Positions 8,803 to 17,485 of a stretch of 64,000 nucleotides of DNA are shown here, piece by piece. The position numbers were made by a program, and so were the translations under genes. Under the pieces are notes generated by a model. The model had not been told where the DNA came from and searched no databases. It was given only the letters and a program-made list of their open reading frames with translations. The DNA comes from Anaerolineales bacterium (GTDB lineage: Bacteria > Chloroflexota > Anaerolineae > Anaerolineales > UBA11579), in NCBI GenBank assembly GCA_021463845.1, contig JAJTXV010000002.1:166962-230961 (forward strand), written 5' to 3'. Numbering within the stretch: position 1 is the stretch's first letter; each line of letters opens with the position of its first letter.

Positions 8803-9758
8803 TTGATCAGCTCAGCACGGTGCTGCAAGTACCAGTCAATCGTCTTGCGCAACCCTTCTTCGAAGTTCACACGAGCGCGAAACCCGAACAGTTCCTCGGC
8901 GCGGCTCACATCCAGCAGGCGGCGCGGCTGCCCGTTGGGATAGGCCTCGTTCCACACTAACTCGCCCTCAAAGCCAACCAGGCGGCTGATGAGCTCGGCG
9001 AGATCCTTGATGCTGATCTCATAGCCGGAGCCGAGATTGACGGGCTCATCACCATCGTATCGCTCGGCCGCCAGCACAATGCCTTCGGCGGCATCTTCTA
9101 CATAGAGGAATTCACGCGTGGGCGAACCATCTCCCCACAACTCGACCTGTGTATCGCCGTTCTCCTTGGCTTCCACAAATTTGCGGATAAGGGCTGGGAT
9201 AACGTGCGAAGACGCCGGGTCAAAGTTATCTTTGGGGCCATACAGATTTACGGGCAACAGATAGATGGCATTGAAGTCGTGCTGTTGGCGGTAGGCCTGG
9301 GCCTGCACCAGCAGCATTTTCTTCGCCAGCCCGTAAGGGGCATTGGTCTCTTCAGGATAGCCATCCCAAAGCTCATCCTCGCGGAAGGGCGTGTTGGCAA
9401 ATTTAGGATACGCGCACACCGTGCCCAGCGCGACGAACTTGTCCACACCGCTCTCCCAGGCCTGGTGCATGAGCGGAATGCCCATCATGATGTTCTTGTA
9501 GAACAAGTCGGCCGGCTTTTCGCGATTGAGGCCAATGCCACCCGCCAGTGCAGCAATATGGATCAGCACATCCGGCTTGGCATCTTGCAGCATGCGTGCG
9601 ATCTCTTCCGGCTTAACCAGATCATAGTCCTTGCTGCGCGGGATGAAGATGTCCGTGGCGCCGCGCTGGCGGAGTGTCTCCACCACAAAAGAGCCTAGGA
9701 AGCCGCCACCACCGGTGACGGTCACACGTTTGCCTGTCCAAAAGTTTGCTTCAGCCAT
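8799..9758 (-). CDS. fcl: GDP-L-fucose synthase-like SDR (Fcl/WcaG)
   Basis: The 319-residue protein resembles GDP-4-keto-6-deoxymannose epimerase/reductase. It has TGGGGFLGS near the N-terminus, [21 protein letters not shown], the active-site YGLAKK (YxxxK) and a [16 protein letters not shown] segment characteristic of Fcl. I chose the ATG at 9758 because AAGG lies 5 nt upstream; an in-frame GTG at 9764 is also possible. The partner GDP-mannose 4,6-dehydratase is not in the window, so the substrate would have to come from elsewhere on the genome. Confidence 0.87.
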   Translation of the reverse strand: MAEANFWTGKRVTVTGGGGFLGSFVVETLRQRGATDIFIPRSKDYDLVKPEEIARMLQDAKPDVLIHIAALAGGIGLNREKPADLFYKNIMMGIPLMHQAWESGVDKFVALGTVCAYPKFANTPFREDELWDGYPEETNAPYGLAKKMLLVQAQAYRQQHDFNAIYLLPVNLYGPKDNFDPASSHVIPALIRKFVEAKENGDTQVELWGDGSPTREFLYVEDAAEGIVLAAERYDGDEPVNLGSGYEISIKDLAELISRLVGFEGELVWNEAYPNGQPRRLLDVSRAEELFGFRARVNFEEGLRKTIDWYLQHRAELIK

Positions 9759-9766
9759 TTTCACCT

Positions 9767-10774
9767 TTACTGCACAATGAACTGCGCGTTGCGAAAACGC
9801 GGGTTATGCGGGTCTTTGATCAAGCCGTCTTGCAGCGCATGCAAAAGTTCACGAATGCCGTCATCCACTGTGTAGCGGGTCTGGTAGCCCAGTACGCGGC
9901 GCACCTTTTCAAAAGAGACGCTGATGTCGCGCATGTCGCCGCCAAAGGTCAAGTCCTTGTAATTGACAATGATCTCCGGCAGGCGCTTGATGATCAAGCC
10001 TACGATCTCATCCTTGCGGTAGTTTCCAGTTTCGTCGCCGAGATTGAAGATCTCGCCGCGCACCTTGTCGTCTGGCGCGCCCAAACCCAGAATGATGCCC
10101 GCCACGATGTCACGCACGTGCACAAAAGAGCGCGAGTAGCCGCGTTGGTAAATAAGCAGCTCGCGCTTGGTGAATGCTTCCAGAACAAATTGATTGACGA
10201 TCAAGTCAAAACGCGTGCGGGGTGAGATGCCAAACAGCGTGGCAAAACGGAAGATGACCGGCGTGCAGGATGAATCCTTGTGTGCCTGCAAATACTCCTC
10301 GGCCGCGATCTTGGTTTCCGCATACAGAGACTGGGGATGCAATGGAGAGTCTTCGGTTACCAGGACGCCATCATGCGACTGGCCGTAATTGCTGTAGGAA
10401 GAGGAAAAGACAAAACGCTTGGCACCCATTTCGGCCGCTTGTTCGAAAACATGTTTCGTGGTGTCCACGTTGTAACGCCAGGCTACAGACTTACCCACCG
10501 CCTGGCAGGCCGGGAAGCCTACGATGCCTGCCAGGTGCACGATCGCGTCGGGCTTGGCCCCGGTGCGCAGCAACTGGCGAAACGTGTGCGGCTCACCCAC
10601 ATCGGCCTTGATGAACTTGAAATTAGGGTGGGCTAGATAAGCCACCAGCGAATCGCCGCCGAACAGCAGCTTGTCCATCACCGTGACCTGGTGACCGGCC
10701 TGGAGCAGGTCACCCACCAGCAAAGAGCCGATATAGCCAGCCCCGCCAGTGACGACGATGTGCTGCGCGCTCAC
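9767..10774 (-). CDS. NAD-dependent sugar-nucleotide epimerase/dehydratase (SDR)
   Basis: A 335-residue extended [19 protein letters not shown] is the dinucleotide-binding motif, [10 protein letters not shown] carries the catalytic serine region, and YAETK is the YxxxK pair. It resembles UDP-glucose 4-epimerase/dehydratase-like proteins of polysaccharide loci. The GTG start overlaps the stop of the upstream regulator by 4 nt, so the two are translationally coupled and this is the first enzyme gene of module C. Substrate and product are not assignable from sequence. Confidence 0.85.
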   Translation of the reverse strand: MSAQHIVVTGGAGYIGSLLVGDLLQAGHQVTVMDKLLFGGDSLVAYLAHPNFKFIKADVGEPHTFRQLLRTGAKPDAIVHLAGIVGFPACQAVGKSVAWRYNVDTTKHVFEQAAEMGAKRFVFSSSYSNYGQSHDGVLVTEDSPLHPQSLYAETKIAAEEYLQAHKDSSCTPVIFRFATLFGISPRTRFDLIVNQFVLEAFTKRELLIYQRGYSRSFVHVRDIVAGIILGLGAPDDKVRGEIFNLGDETGNYRKDEIVGLIIKRLPEIIVNYKDLTFGGDMRDISVSFEKVRRVLGYQTRYTVDDGIRELLHALQDGLIKDPHNPRFRNAQFIVQ

Positions 10775-11277
10775 GCTGCATTCTCCTGGATGTTGGCATC
10801 CATGATCAGGTGCACCTTATGCCCGGTGACGCGCAAGGTGGCAGCTACCGGGCGCTCAGACTCAACGAGCATCCCCTGTTCCATACAGGTCAGTTTGCAG
10901 ATGTCCAAAATATCGCTGGGGCTGCCGGGCGCCACTTCCAAAGCTACGGCTTTCACACCCGCGGCGCGTGCCTCCGCCAGCAGGGTCTGCACGCGGCTGC
11001 GGGTGCGGCGATACAGCGCCATGGACTGCTCGACATAGTCCACCGTTAGGCGTGCCCGCAGGCTGAGGCCTTGTGGGGTGATGATGTAGCGCAGCTTGCG
11101 GCGCTGAGCGCGGGTGACCTTTACGTAGCCTTTGGAAATAAGGCGTTTCAGGTGCCAATTGACCGTACCCACGGCCACCCCCAGTTGGCCGGCCAGTGAG
11201 GCCTGGGTGACATCCGGGTCGGTTTCGATATGCTCCAGCAGAAGAAGATCCCGCGCGGGATCGGCGTGTTGTTCCAT
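10771..11277 (-). CDS. EPS-associated winged-helix (MarR-type) regulator, copy 1
   Basis: A 168-residue protein. Residues about 10-95 match the EPS-associated MarR-type family: a helix-turn-helix VTQASLAGQLGVAVGTVNWHLK (positions 23-44), then RLISKGYVKV and a wing leading to the helix LTVDYVEQSMALYRR. Residues about 106-168 form an extra domain with LDIxxLxCxExGML, also present in the paralogue at 34281-34769; its function is unknown to me. It is the first gene of its operon, has a clear promoter and dyad just upstream, and overlaps the next gene by 4 nt. I infer an autoregulating local repressor or activator. Confidence 0.85.
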   Translation of the reverse strand: MEQHADPARDLLLLEHIETDPDVTQASLAGQLGVAVGTVNWHLKRLISKGYVKVTRAQRRKLRYIITPQGLSLRARLTVDYVEQSMALYRRTRSRVQTLLAEARAAGVKAVALEVAPGSPSDILDICKLTCMEQGMLVESERPVAATLRVTGHKVHLIMDANIQENAA

Positions 11278-11290
11278 AGGTTGCCTTCAA

Positions 11291-11307
11291 AATTCAGGCG
11301 CTGAATT
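11291..11307. promoter_or_regulatory. Palindromic operator candidate, AATTCAG-GCG-CTGAATT
   Basis: A perfect 7-bp inverted repeat with a 3-nt centre, equivalent to TTCA-N5-TGAA. On the minus strand it shares its ATT with the 3' end of the -10 hexamer and covers the predicted transcription start. The same TTCA-N5-TGAA element occupies the same register at the promoter of the paralogous regulator (34781-34793). This is a likely self-binding site of the winged-helix regulator; binding is inferred. Confidence 0.7.
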
Positions 11308-11332
11308 ATAACGTCAGGATTGCAAAGGTCAA
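11305..11332 (-). promoter_or_regulatory. Sigma70-type promoter of module C
   Basis: On the minus strand TTGACC (-35, 11332-11327) and TATAAT (-10, 11310-11305) are separated by 16 nt. The -35 overlaps the end of the upstream membrane-protein gene. The transcript would start near 11298 with a leader of about 20 nt containing AAGG 6 nt before the ATG of the regulator. Confidence 0.75.
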
Positions 11333-12870
11333 GCGCGCAGCCAGTCCCACAGGATGTAGAGCGCACAACTGGCCAGGCCTACGCCAACCAGTTGATGCAG
11401 ATCTACGATCGGCCACCACTCCAGGCCCACATAGCGGCGCAGGTACCAGGGTACGAACCAGGCGCACAGAATCAGCGTGGAGACAAGGCTGCGGCGTAGC
11501 CACGGGTCTTTGGTCTCCCCTTGCTGTACCCAAGCCCAGGCGGCTAAAAGTACCTGTACCGAGGCAAAAGCGCTACGGTAGCGCGGGTTATCCCATAGAT
11601 CACCGCCGCCGCGGTAGGAGGCAGTGATGCTGACCGCCCAGTTGGCGAGCAGCCAAACACCCGGCAAACCAAACCAGGCGCGTGTGCGCAAAGCTAGGTA
11701 GCTGGCATAGACCAACAAGGCCAGGACCACCGTCCAGCCCAGCGCACGCCAGATCCCGATCACCATCCATACGGTTGGGCCGCCTGCTGCCAGGGCAGCT
11801 GGCAACAAGGGGCGCACGAGACCATACACGACCAGGAAGGGTACCTGGGTCCAAAGGGGCATGCGCTCGAACTGGCGCGCCACCCAGCCGGAGGAGTTCT
11901 CGCTGACGTACACCTGCCAGGCGGCGGATTGCACCAGCCAGCTATCAGCTATATCGCGCACTACGAACAGGTACAAGAGCCCCAGCAGAAGCGCTACGCC
12001 GAGCGCATACAGCACGCGCTTGTCGCGCAAAATACGCCAATCGGTGAGTACCAGCCAGGTAACCAACGCAAAGAGAAGTAGTGAAGAAACAAATGGCCAG
12101 GAAAGGAATGCGGCGGCAGCGAATCCCGCCAACAGCAGCCACCCGCCGGAGCGACGTTCGCCGCTTGTCACCTGCTGCACACCAAGCAAGACAAGCGGCA
12201 ACAGACACACAGTGAAGGCCTCGCGCATCTGCGAGGAGCCTAACAATGCCGCCTCCGGATACAGCGGCAGCCCCCAGGCCGCCAGCCAGGCAACCTTTTT
12301 GCCAAACGCTCGCGCCGCTACAGCCCAGATGAATCCAACCGCCAAGCCAGAGACAACCGCAGCTGGCAACAGGGTCAGAATAGGCATGTGGCTGGGCGCC
12401 GCCAGATACTTATAGATGGCTGCGCTCAAAAACAGCAAACCGCCATACTGATCAGTACTGCTGTAACCGGCAAATGCCTTCCACAACGGCTCACCAGACT
12501 GCGCCAGCTGCCAGGCGGCTGTATCCCGGTTGAAGGCATCCTGCATCACATAGCCAGCGGCTTGCACATCCGTATCGTAGCCCCAAGCCGGCAAACCAAG
12601 CAGCCATACGATACTGAGCACAAGGCGAAAGACAATTGCGCCGAATACGAGCCAGGCAAGCCACTTCGGCGCCTTTTCCGCGCGCAAAGTGCGCCAGACC
12701 AGCAGACAAAAGCCAAGCAAGAGCACAATGAGGCCGGCAAACGACCACCAGCCCTGTATAGAGGCAAAGCCATTGGAAATCCAGGCCAGCAAGGCAGACA
12801 AGGCAAAAACTGCAAAGCCTATAAGAAAATAACTGCGTGCCTGATCAGGTTTTGTACGCTTTTTAGCCAT
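11329..12870 (-). CDS. Multi-membrane-span protein, GT39/ArnT-like
   Basis: A 513-residue polytopic membrane protein with about eleven hydrophobic segments. The first large outside loop contains YDTDVQAAGYVM and then STDQYGGLLFL, acidic loop motifs reminiscent of the GT-C fold used by lipid-phosphate-sugar-dependent glycosyltransferases. It is the last of three consecutive large membrane proteins before the second regulator. I infer a glycan-modifying GT-C enzyme acting on the periplasmic side, but the catalytic motif is weak. A polymerase or ligase role is possible. Confidence 0.6.
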   Translation of the reverse strand: MAKKRTKPDQARSYFLIGFAVFALSALLAWISNGFASIQGWWSFAGLIVLLLGFCLLVWRTLRAEKAPKWLAWLVFGAIVFRLVLSIVWLLGLPAWGYDTDVQAAGYVMQDAFNRDTAAWQLAQSGEPLWKAFAGYSSTDQYGGLLFLSAAIYKYLAAPSHMPILTLLPAAVVSGLAVGFIWAVAARAFGKKVAWLAAWGLPLYPEAALLGSSQMREAFTVCLLPLVLLGVQQVTSGERRSGGWLLLAGFAAAAFLSWPFVSSLLLFALVTWLVLTDWRILRDKRVLYALGVALLLGLLYLFVVRDIADSWLVQSAAWQVYVSENSSGWVARQFERMPLWTQVPFLVVYGLVRPLLPAALAAGGPTVWMVIGIWRALGWTVVLALLVYASYLALRTRAWFGLPGVWLLANWAVSITASYRGGGDLWDNPRYRSAFASVQVLLAAWAWVQQGETKDPWLRRSLVSTLILCAWFVPWYLRRYVGLEWWPIVDLHQLVGVGLASCALYILWDWLRA

Positions 12871-12876
12871 TGCTCT

Positions 12877-15396
12877 TTATGGGCAACCTTCCGAAAGATG
12901 CGAAGACGGGACTATTGTGCCGTATTCCGTAAGCACTACAGCCAGAACATGTACATCCTGGCTGCTGCATCGGATCACAATAACGTCCGAAGCATTGGGA
13001 AAATGCAGATCCTCGCCCTCATGCGGCAGCAGCAAAGCTGTAGGCTCAGAACCAATCAAGAAGAAGCTCAGGCGCGGATAGTCCTGCACTTGAGTAAGCA
13101 TAAAACCACTTTCACGCCCCTGCCCCGCGCCGTAAAAACTGGGATAGAGTGCGCGACCGTGCAAGATGCTGGCTTGGCCGCTTTCCAAAAGGGTGATCAA
13201 CTCTGCCGGAGCAGCGGGAATCTCTTGCACAGCCGCCAACGCCTGCTCGGAATTCAATCTCTCGTATCGGGGCTGGGAAATTGCTTCAATCATTGAGTAG
13301 GACAAGCCAGCCAGCAACAACGCGAGAAACACGCCCGCCCAGGCAGGCCACGAGTGTGCTTTGCCTTTTGGCGTGGAAGGCTTTTCGATTGATAGCAGCC
13401 CCTCACGCCAGGCACTTTTAGGCAGCACCGCGGCGACCCACAGCACCACTTGGCCAATGCCGATGGCGTAATACACCAATACAGTCCAATCCGCGGGTAG
13501 GTTGTAGCGCCAACCAGCCACACGCGCCAGGGCCAGATTGGCAGTGAAGCCCAGATTAATCAGCAAGGGCACCAAGCCGACCCAACGCCATCGCTGCCAG
13601 GCGGCGGCCAGGCCTATGCCAACAAGCAGTATGTTGAATGCGACAACTACATAGCTTTCAGGTGCGAGCCCACCGTCCCAATTAGGCCAGTAGGGCAGCT
13701 CGCGCACATGCGCTTCGAGGCTGCGCATCACGCCAGTGGTGGGCAGGGTCATGAAGTTTACGATCTGGTTGCGCACAAAATTGTCAGTGACGAAACCAGC
13801 CACATACAAGGGGTCTTGCAGCGTAAAGCTGCGCACCGCACCCATCTGGCGGGCATAGTATTCGCCCTCAGTCTCGTTGGGCAGGAACGGCAGCCCAAAA
13901 GTGCCCGGCTCATAGCTGTATCGATTTGCCAGAAAACCCGAAACAATCGAGTCCTCGATCGCCCACTGCCCCATCCCCAAGCGGTTGCGCACAACCCACG
14001 GGCTGGCCACCAGCAGCACCCCGAGGCCAAACAGTACGGCGGAGCGCCAACCCTTGCGGATACCCCACACCAATACCGCCAGCAACACAAATGCCGGCAC
14101 CACGGTAAGCATTTGTGAGCGCAGCAACACAAATGCACCCAGCACGCCGCCCACCAAGAGGGCTTGGCGCGCATCCGGCTTGGGTTTGCTAAGCCAGCCG
14201 ACGGCAAGCACGCCCACAGTGGCGATCCCCAGAGCGGCGGGCAAATCTGCCATCAGCATCTTGGCGTGCGAAAGATTGATGATATGCCCCAGGGCGATCG
14301 CGTTGGTCTCGCGGAAAATAATCAAACCTGCCGCCAGCAAGCCCGAAAGGCGATGGTGCAGGCGCGCACCCAGCAGATAAAGCGCAACCGGAAACAGCGC
14401 CAGCACCAGCACTTGCACAGTGACCACATGGGTGTAGTTGGAATTAACCAGCGCCTCAACTCCCGCCAGGAACATCGTATACAGCGGGCGGCGAATGGCT
14501 ACCAGGCCGCCAAAACTAAAGCCTTCCCCGATCTGGACATTCTGCGCGATCACATCGTGATTGAACGCATCGGAAAGCGGATAACTTTGGTAATTAGGGC
14601 TGGTCAGATCCGAGCTGTAGTACGTTGGCTGGGCAGGCTGCCACAGCCACATGCCAGCCGCCACGAGCCACACCAGCACCGCCAGAACAAGATCGATCTT
14701 CGCAAAGGCGCCATTGCGTTTGCGCAGCCAGGCTGCGGCGGCCAACAAGCCTAGAGCCGCAAACAACACGAGCGCCACCTGGGCAAGCAACACTGGCGCG
14801 TTGGGCGCCACCCAACGGGTTGCATCAAAGCCCAGCCCCAGCCGCGTCACCCAGATAATGATGAGGACTCCCGTCAAAATCGAAGTGGCGACAATGCTGT
14901 AGCGCAGCAGTTCCTGCTGCTGGAGCAGGGCTTTCAGGGTGATCCCACGGGCTTTGAGCCAAAACAATAGAAGGGTGGCAGCTAAAACCACTACATAAGC
15001 AAACACTGGCTGCAGACGTTGAACATACAGCGCCAGGGCGCCAAACAAAGTTATCGAATAATCAGGTGCTACCAGCGCCCCTGCGGCAGCGACTGCAAGA
15101 AGGGTGGCCAAACCTATGCCCACGACCGACGGATTGGCGTCTGCCAGCCAGGCCAGCATGCGCTCTCGCGGCCGGCGCAACGCATGCCAGCGCAACAGTA
15201 CAACGCCGATTGCCAGCACAGGCACCAACACCAGCGCTGCAAGCATCAACCGCTCTGCGGAATATCCGAGCAGCACAGCTGCGCTGCTCTCACTTGGGAT
15301 TGCCAGCAACTTCACAATAGTGAGGATGCCGCACACCAGGCTTGCGGCCAGAATGATGCGCCAGAAAAAGTCAGACTTTTGTTTTGAGGGGCTCAT
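12877..15396 (-). CDS. Large multi-membrane-span protein, GT-C-like
   Basis: An 839-residue membrane protein starting at the ATG at 15396. An upstream TTG at 15423 lies inside a dyad and is less likely. About seven helices precede a loop with YSSDLTSPNYQSYPLSDAFNHD, followed by FGGLVAIRRPLYTMFLAG, which is where GT39-type enzymes carry catalytic acidic residues. About six more helices follow, then a soluble C-terminal region of about 130 residues. It is longer than typical ArnT proteins (about 550 residues), with an additional helical block at the N-terminus. The substrate is unknown. Confidence 0.6.
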   Translation of the reverse strand: MSPSKQKSDFFWRIILAASLVCGILTIVKLLAIPSESSAAVLLGYSAERLMLAALVLVPVLAIGVVLLRWHALRRPRERMLAWLADANPSVVGIGLATLLAVAAAGALVAPDYSITLFGALALYVQRLQPVFAYVVVLAATLLLFWLKARGITLKALLQQQELLRYSIVATSILTGVLIIIWVTRLGLGFDATRWVAPNAPVLLAQVALVLFAALGLLAAAAWLRKRNGAFAKIDLVLAVLVWLVAAGMWLWQPAQPTYYSSDLTSPNYQSYPLSDAFNHDVIAQNVQIGEGFSFGGLVAIRRPLYTMFLAGVEALVNSNYTHVVTVQVLVLALFPVALYLLGARLHHRLSGLLAAGLIIFRETNAIALGHIINLSHAKMLMADLPAALGIATVGVLAVGWLSKPKPDARQALLVGGVLGAFVLLRSQMLTVVPAFVLLAVLVWGIRKGWRSAVLFGLGVLLVASPWVVRNRLGMGQWAIEDSIVSGFLANRYSYEPGTFGLPFLPNETEGEYYARQMGAVRSFTLQDPLYVAGFVTDNFVRNQIVNFMTLPTTGVMRSLEAHVRELPYWPNWDGGLAPESYVVVAFNILLVGIGLAAAWQRWRWVGLVPLLINLGFTANLALARVAGWRYNLPADWTVLVYYAIGIGQVVLWVAAVLPKSAWREGLLSIEKPSTPKGKAHSWPAWAGVFLALLLAGLSYSMIEAISQPRYERLNSEQALAAVQEIPAAPAELITLLESGQASILHGRALYPSFYGAGQGRESGFMLTQVQDYPRLSFFLIGSEPTALLLPHEGEDLHFPNASDVIVIRCSSQDVHVLAVVLTEYGTIVPSSHLSEGCP

Positions 15397-15404
15397 GAAG
15401 TACT

Positions 15405-15439
15405 GATAGTTGGCAACCGCCAACTATCTTCAAATCATA
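15405..15439 (-). promoter_or_regulatory. TATGAT -10-like box followed by a perfect 10-bp dyad
   Basis: GATAGTTGGC (15405-15414) and its complement (15419-15428) flank a 4-nt loop. A TATGAT box (15439-15434 on the minus strand) lies immediately upstream, so the dyad would cover the start of a transcript reading into the 839-residue protein. No T-run follows, so it is not an obvious intrinsic terminator. It could be an operator or a processing hairpin. No convincing -35 is seen. Confidence 0.45.
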
Positions 15440-15448
15440 TCTTAACAG

Positions 15449-17485
15449 CTATGGGCACTCGAAAGCATTGCCGATCGGCATAAAGATCTCAACACCCACA
15501 TCCTGAAAATCATGCACTGATTCGTAATAGCGCAGCAACGGAATGCTCACCCAGCGCTTCCAGGCGTTATTCTCAACGATCAGGCTGTCGCCATATTCCG
15601 GGTTCCGCCCACGGAACACAGTGTCTTCCAACTCCCCAACGATCAAGGCGTACTTGTGCTGTGCAAGGTCCGCCGCGAAACCTTCGAAGAAGACTTGATT
15701 TGCAGACAAAGCCTGGTCCATCACATATTTCTTCTCATACTCTGGATGGAGTGCTACCTGGGTTTGATAACGGAAGGTCAGCAACTGCCTTTGGTCGAGA
15801 AACAAGATCGGGCCGTACTGAGCCGCACAAGCAACATTGGCGTCAATACGCTCCATGATGTAAGTCAGGCGTTCCTCGTTAGGCAAACTCAACGGGGCGC
15901 CTGAGTACAAAGGAAACAAAGCTGGTATTAGCAGCATGGCGGTAAGAGCAGCCTGGACACTGGTTTTGTTTTCTACCCATTCAGCCAAGTGCTTGTGCAG
16001 CCCAGCTTCCCATGCAACACCGGCCAACAGCACCAATGTAACCAGCAGCATATCGAGATTGTGCAGGTCTGCGCCCCCGCCAACTTTTGCGCTGGCGATC
16101 AGGCCAACCACCAGAAACGCACTCAGGCCGCCAAGAACCACAATACGTTGTAATGATGTCGTCTTCCAATAGCCAGTGCGCACAAGGTAAAGCATTAGCA
16201 GCAGCAATGGACCTGCTGCTGCCAGCAAGCCAAGCACAATGCCGGGAGGAAACACGTCATTGGGCAGCATGCGTTCCCAAGCGAACGGCTGGCTGGTTAC
16301 CGTGGCCTGCAGGGCTTGCACGCTGCTCACGCCTTGCGCTCCGGGCGTTGCATCCACGACGCCCGTAGGCGTTGGTGCAGGAGCAAACAAACTGGCCAAT
16401 ATCCCGCTGATGATAGGCAGCCCGGCGCTCCATAATCCGCTCACGCCAAGTACGAACGCCCGTGTCCAATCCTGCCAGCGCAGCTTACCCTGCTGCCAGG
16501 CCGCGTCAGACAAGCTGAGCATCACCGCCCAGATCGCCGGAGCAAAGGTCCAGGTGAAGCGGCTGGCAGCCACATAGGCGCCGGCCAACGCAACCAGCGG
16601 GATCGCGATCAACAGAGAACGGCGGCGGGCAAACGCCACCAGAATGGCGCCGAGGATTAGCGGGGCATAGATAGGACCTTGGTTGAGAAAGATCAAAGCC
16701 CACAACCCTGCCAGAAACCATTGCCAACGCGCGTCTTTTATTGGCCGGAATGCAAACCAACCCAGCAACGCATACGGCAGGGTGGTCATCAATGCGCTCC
16801 AGGCGCGCGCGCCGGAAATGGAAAGTTCATCCCATAAAAAGGGCAGGCCCCAAAGGGTCTGGCGGCCGCGGTCTATCCAGGCAAAGATAGGTTCGCCAGC
16901 CGGATAGTTATAGCGTTCACGCCCAAATAGCAAGGAGTAGTCCCAGAGGCGGTTGCCTTCCGACCAATGCAATGCCAGGGGATAGTTGGTGACGCGCACA
17001 AACGCATCGCCGATCACGAGACCTACAGCCACAAATAAAAGTGAGAGCAGGAATCCCCTCCAAGTAAGCAGAACCTTGCGTTCACGGGTCAACAGCAAAG
17101 CAACTGACAGGACAGCCAAGCCATACAAAAAAGTACGCGTGAAAAAGCCAGTGAACAAACTGCCCCACGGTGAGTAGTAAATAAAGTACCAAGGGAAGAC
17201 AACCACCAGCGCTGTCAGAAGCCAGCGCAAGCCAGGCACAGCATCCAAGCGGTCAAACAGTGCGTTTTTAGTAGAGATTGCCGTCTTGGACTGCCCCAGG
17301 CCACGCTGCATCACCCATAGAAGCGCTGCCAGCAGGAGCCCACAGCCGAGCAGGGTCAGCAACCATTTCAGCGAAAGCCGGCCAATAAAGAAGCCAGAGC
17401 CCCATGCGATCTGGAACGACTCAGCAAAAGTGCCCAGCGCAAACACTACGGCAATCCCCAAAAGCAGACCCTTGCGGTTAGTCAT
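15449..17485 (-). CDS. Large multi-membrane-span protein of unknown function
   Basis: A 678-residue protein with about a dozen hydrophobic segments and a soluble C-terminal region of about 130 residues, ending in SVHDFQDVGVEIFMPIGNAFECP. The first large loop contains YNYPAGEPIFAWIDRGRQ. No conserved catalytic motif is recognisable. Its gene overlaps the upstream GT4 gene by 8 nt and lies in a set of three large membrane proteins, suggesting a role in glycan polymerisation or modification. This is an inference from position only. Confidence 0.55.
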   Translation of the reverse strand: MTNRKGLLLGIAVVFALGTFAESFQIAWGSGFFIGRLSLKWLLTLLGCGLLLAALLWVMQRGLGQSKTAISTKNALFDRLDAVPGLRWLLTALVVVFPWYFIYYSPWGSLFTGFFTRTFLYGLAVLSVALLLTRERKVLLTWRGFLLSLLFVAVGLVIGDAFVRVTNYPLALHWSEGNRLWDYSLLFGRERYNYPAGEPIFAWIDRGRQTLWGLPFLWDELSISGARAWSALMTTLPYALLGWFAFRPIKDARWQWFLAGLWALIFLNQGPIYAPLILGAILVAFARRRSLLIAIPLVALAGAYVAASRFTWTFAPAIWAVMLSLSDAAWQQGKLRWQDWTRAFVLGVSGLWSAGLPIISGILASLFAPAPTPTGVVDATPGAQGVSSVQALQATVTSQPFAWERMLPNDVFPPGIVLGLLAAAGPLLLLMLYLVRTGYWKTTSLQRIVVLGGLSAFLVVGLIASAKVGGGADLHNLDMLLVTLVLLAGVAWEAGLHKHLAEWVENKTSVQAALTAMLLIPALFPLYSGAPLSLPNEERLTYIMERIDANVACAAQYGPILFLDQRQLLTFRYQTQVALHPEYEKKYVMDQALSANQVFFEGFAADLAQHKYALIVGELEDTVFRGRNPEYGDSLIVENNAWKRWVSIPLLRYYESVHDFQDVGVEIFMPIGNAFECP

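Noticed and set aside
13290-14754. Several overlapping plus-strand frames within the large membrane-protein gene
   Set aside because: Shadows of a hydrophobic minus-strand gene; none has a ribosome site or a recognisable fold.
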